Shown here: in pieces, positions 63,859 to 64,000 of the stretch
Numbering within the stretch: the stretch's first letter is position 1
Layout: each line of letters begins with the position of its first letter
NCBI RefSeq assembly: GCF_032062135.1
Contig: NC_092862.1
Coordinates: 65,407,608 to 65,471,607, forward strand
Source: Pyxicephalus adspersus
Taxonomy: Eukaryota > Chordata > Amphibia > Anura > Pyxicephalidae
Direction: 5' to 3'
Length of the DNA stretch: 64,000 nt
Translations under genes and position numbers: made by a program
The notes under the pieces: generated by a model
The model's database searches: none
Seen by the model: the letters and a program-made list of their open reading frames with translations, nothing else
Told to the model about the DNA's origin: nothing

Positions 63859-64000
63859 GGGCCCAATTTAGTAAAGTTCCCCAAGACTGGAGAGGATAAA
63901 TTATAATGGGAGAGCCTAAGTTATCCAGAAAATTGGAATGGATCTGTCCCATGATTGAATAAAATTGCCAAATAATAATAGCAAATGATTTAAACAAATC
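63859..64000. repeat. Palindromic repeat, family P copy 4 (cut by window end)
   Basis: GGGCCCAATTTAGTAAAGTT then CCAAGACTGGAGAGGATAAA and GATAA, an eroded left arm of the family seen at 13438 and 47268. The right arm lies beyond the window. Confidence 0.65.

Larger units (their letters stand above)
61699..64000 (-). other. EXOC2: EXOC2 intron upstream of exon A (continues past window)
   Basis: At least 2.3 kb with no further exon. Holds direct-repeat copy 2 (62076), hAT-like copy 5 (62219), a Tc1 fragment (63640) and part of a palindromic repeat (63859). Confidence 0.85.

Noticed and set aside
61699..64000. Additional upstream EXOC2 exon
   Set aside because: The codons expected before AIHQKL (a segment like LSTFFEAQDALS) were not found on the minus strand in this stretch.
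1..64000. CRISPR arrays, operons or viral genes
   Set aside because: No regularly spaced repeats with unique spacers and no dense coding were seen. The DNA is an intron-rich animal locus, and no viral protein frame was recognised.

Overview
This is vertebrate nuclear DNA, most likely from an amphibian and probably a frog. It is AT-rich, has spliced genes with GT-AG introns, and is crowded with short DNA transposons. The frog assignment is an inference from repeat types that resemble, from memory, those of frog genomes; it is not proven by the sequence.

Two protein genes are present and converge tail to tail. At the left edge, bases 15-158 (+) are the last coding exon of IRF4, encoding the end of the IRF-association region and the C-terminal tail. 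A long 3' UTR follows, to a poly(A) signal at 4471. From 10937 to 61698 (-), 22 consecutive exons encode the C-terminal 705 residues of EXOC2 (Sec5), a subunit of the exocyst complex. All splice sites are GT-AG and all reading phases join without a gap. The N-terminal part (TIG domain and promoter) lies beyond position 64000. I recall the same IRF4-EXOC2 convergent pair from human 6p25, so this is conserved synteny. The two proteins do not act in one pathway as far as is known (a B-cell/myeloid transcription factor and a vesicle-tethering subunit).

The intergenic stretch (about 4.5-10.7 kb) and the introns hold no other gene that I can support. They hold transposon remains: five copies of one short hAT-like family (four with 8-bp target duplications), a 1.13-kb hAT-like element with the duplication ATCTAGAT, and three TTAA-flanked piggyBac-like elements with subterminal hairpins. 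There are also Tc1/mariner relics (one carrying a nested hAT copy), palindromic MITEs, tRNA-derived SINE copies, two LINE 3' ends and simple repeats. No CRISPR array, operon, rRNA or functional tRNA gene is visible. I found no clearly new biological system; the most unusual items are repeat structures and a stop codon in EXOC2 that overlaps a poly(A) signal.
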